Positions 20,545 through 20,578 of a stretch of DNA of 20,578 nt are shown here, piece after piece. The stretch's first letter is position 1, and every line of letters begins with the position of its first letter. The notes beneath the pieces were generated by a model. It was not told where the DNA came from, did not search any database, and saw only the letters and a program-made list of their open reading frames with translations. This stretch comes from Plakobranchus ocellatus (taxonomy: Eukaryota > Mollusca > Gastropoda > Plakobranchidae), in assembly GCA_019648995.1 (NCBI GenBank), contig BLXT01002349.1, forward strand, positions 336,863 to 357,440, read 5' to 3'. Both the position numbers and the translations under genes were made by a program.

Positions 20545-20578
20545 CTTTAAAAGCTACCTCTTGTGTTCTTCTTGCTTG
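20545..20578 (-). CDS. PMCA exon A (partial, cut by window edge)
   Basis: Only the last 34 bases of this exon are present. The donor is strong (AAAG|GTAAGC), and only one frame is open, reading QARRTQEVAFK plus one base. That single G joins the first two bases of exon B to make a Glu codon, so the phase fits. Residues 1-11 of the partial protein fall in the variable loop of the nucleotide-binding domain between the conserved GLRTI-type strand and the DLTCVC block. This loop is poorly conserved between animals, so the exon is placed by splice signal and phase rather than by residue similarity. It could instead be an unrelated open stretch next to a chance GTAAG. Its acceptor lies outside the window. 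Confidence 0.6.

Larger units (their letters stand above)
2007..20578 (-). other. Plasma-membrane Ca2+-ATPase gene, 3' part (10 coding exons)
   Basis: PMCA pumps use ATP to export Ca2+ from the cytosol across the plasma membrane and are autoinhibited by a C-terminal tail that calmodulin displaces. Ten minus-strand exons join in phase into a ~726-residue C-terminal segment; partial-protein numbering in the other entries counts from exon A. Diagnostic PMCA features are the hinge TGDGTNDGP, the block following it ([17 protein letters not shown]), the M6 motif NLIMD, a tail containing GQILWVRGLTRL followed by RVIRAFRS, and a PDZ-like terminus. SERCA-type pumps lack this tail, which rules that family out. 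The 5' part of the gene (M1-M4, phosphorylation aspartate, most of the ATP-binding domain) is beyond the right edge. Exon ends were read by eye. All introns are GT...AG and all phases match, so the model is strong apart from partial exon A and the 3' UTR. Confidence 0.95.

Noticed and set aside
2007..20578. SERCA or Na+/K+-ATPase identity for the pump
   Set aside because: The M6 motif, the [11 protein letters not shown] loop, the NARKIH block and the calmodulin-binding tail are all PMCA-type; SERCA and Na+/K+ pumps lack this tail.

Overview
This is eukaryotic nuclear DNA. It carries the 3' half of one intron-rich gene on the minus strand, encoding a plasma-membrane calcium-transporting P-type ATPase (PMCA, P2B type). 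Ten coding exons can be placed by protein similarity, GT...AG splice sites and unbroken codon phase. Together they encode the last ~726 residues. The start of the gene, including the DKTGTLT phosphorylation site, lies beyond the right edge. The protein reads like an invertebrate bilaterian PMCA. AT-rich introns full of homopolymer runs and the protein sequence would suit a mollusc or other lophotrochozoan, but that is a guess.

Layout, in the direction of transcription (right to left): exon A 20545-20578 (partial), B 19480-19601, C 19035-19214, D 18352-18546, E 16392-16583, F 15183-15396, G 13249-13466, H 12607-12714, I 9920-10087, J 2007-2756. The exon letters are mine. Exons A-D encode the end of the nucleotide-binding/phosphorylation domain and the hinge (TGDGTNDGP). 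E-H and the start of I encode membrane helices M5-M10. I and J encode the cytosolic regulatory tail, with a calmodulin-binding region split by the I/J intron and a last exon ending in the PDZ-ligand-like residues ETVI. The I/J junction corresponds to the place where vertebrate PMCA transcripts are alternatively spliced (site C); here it is occupied by a 7.2 kb intron.

The rest is introns and 3' flank: AT-rich, with simple repeats, a degenerate tandem array (11156-11300), an old ~100 bp tandem duplication (19747-19950), and two probable fragments of short interspersed elements (about 15840-16040 and 20396-20465). The leftmost ~330 bases are GC-rich and open with a G run; they may belong to another exon or a neighbouring gene. 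I found no RNA gene, CRISPR array, intact mobile element or second recognisable protein-coding gene. The most interesting points are the long low-complexity C-terminal tail, the stop codon that directly abuts a consensus splice donor, and the large intron at splice site C. I see no evidence of a wholly new system.
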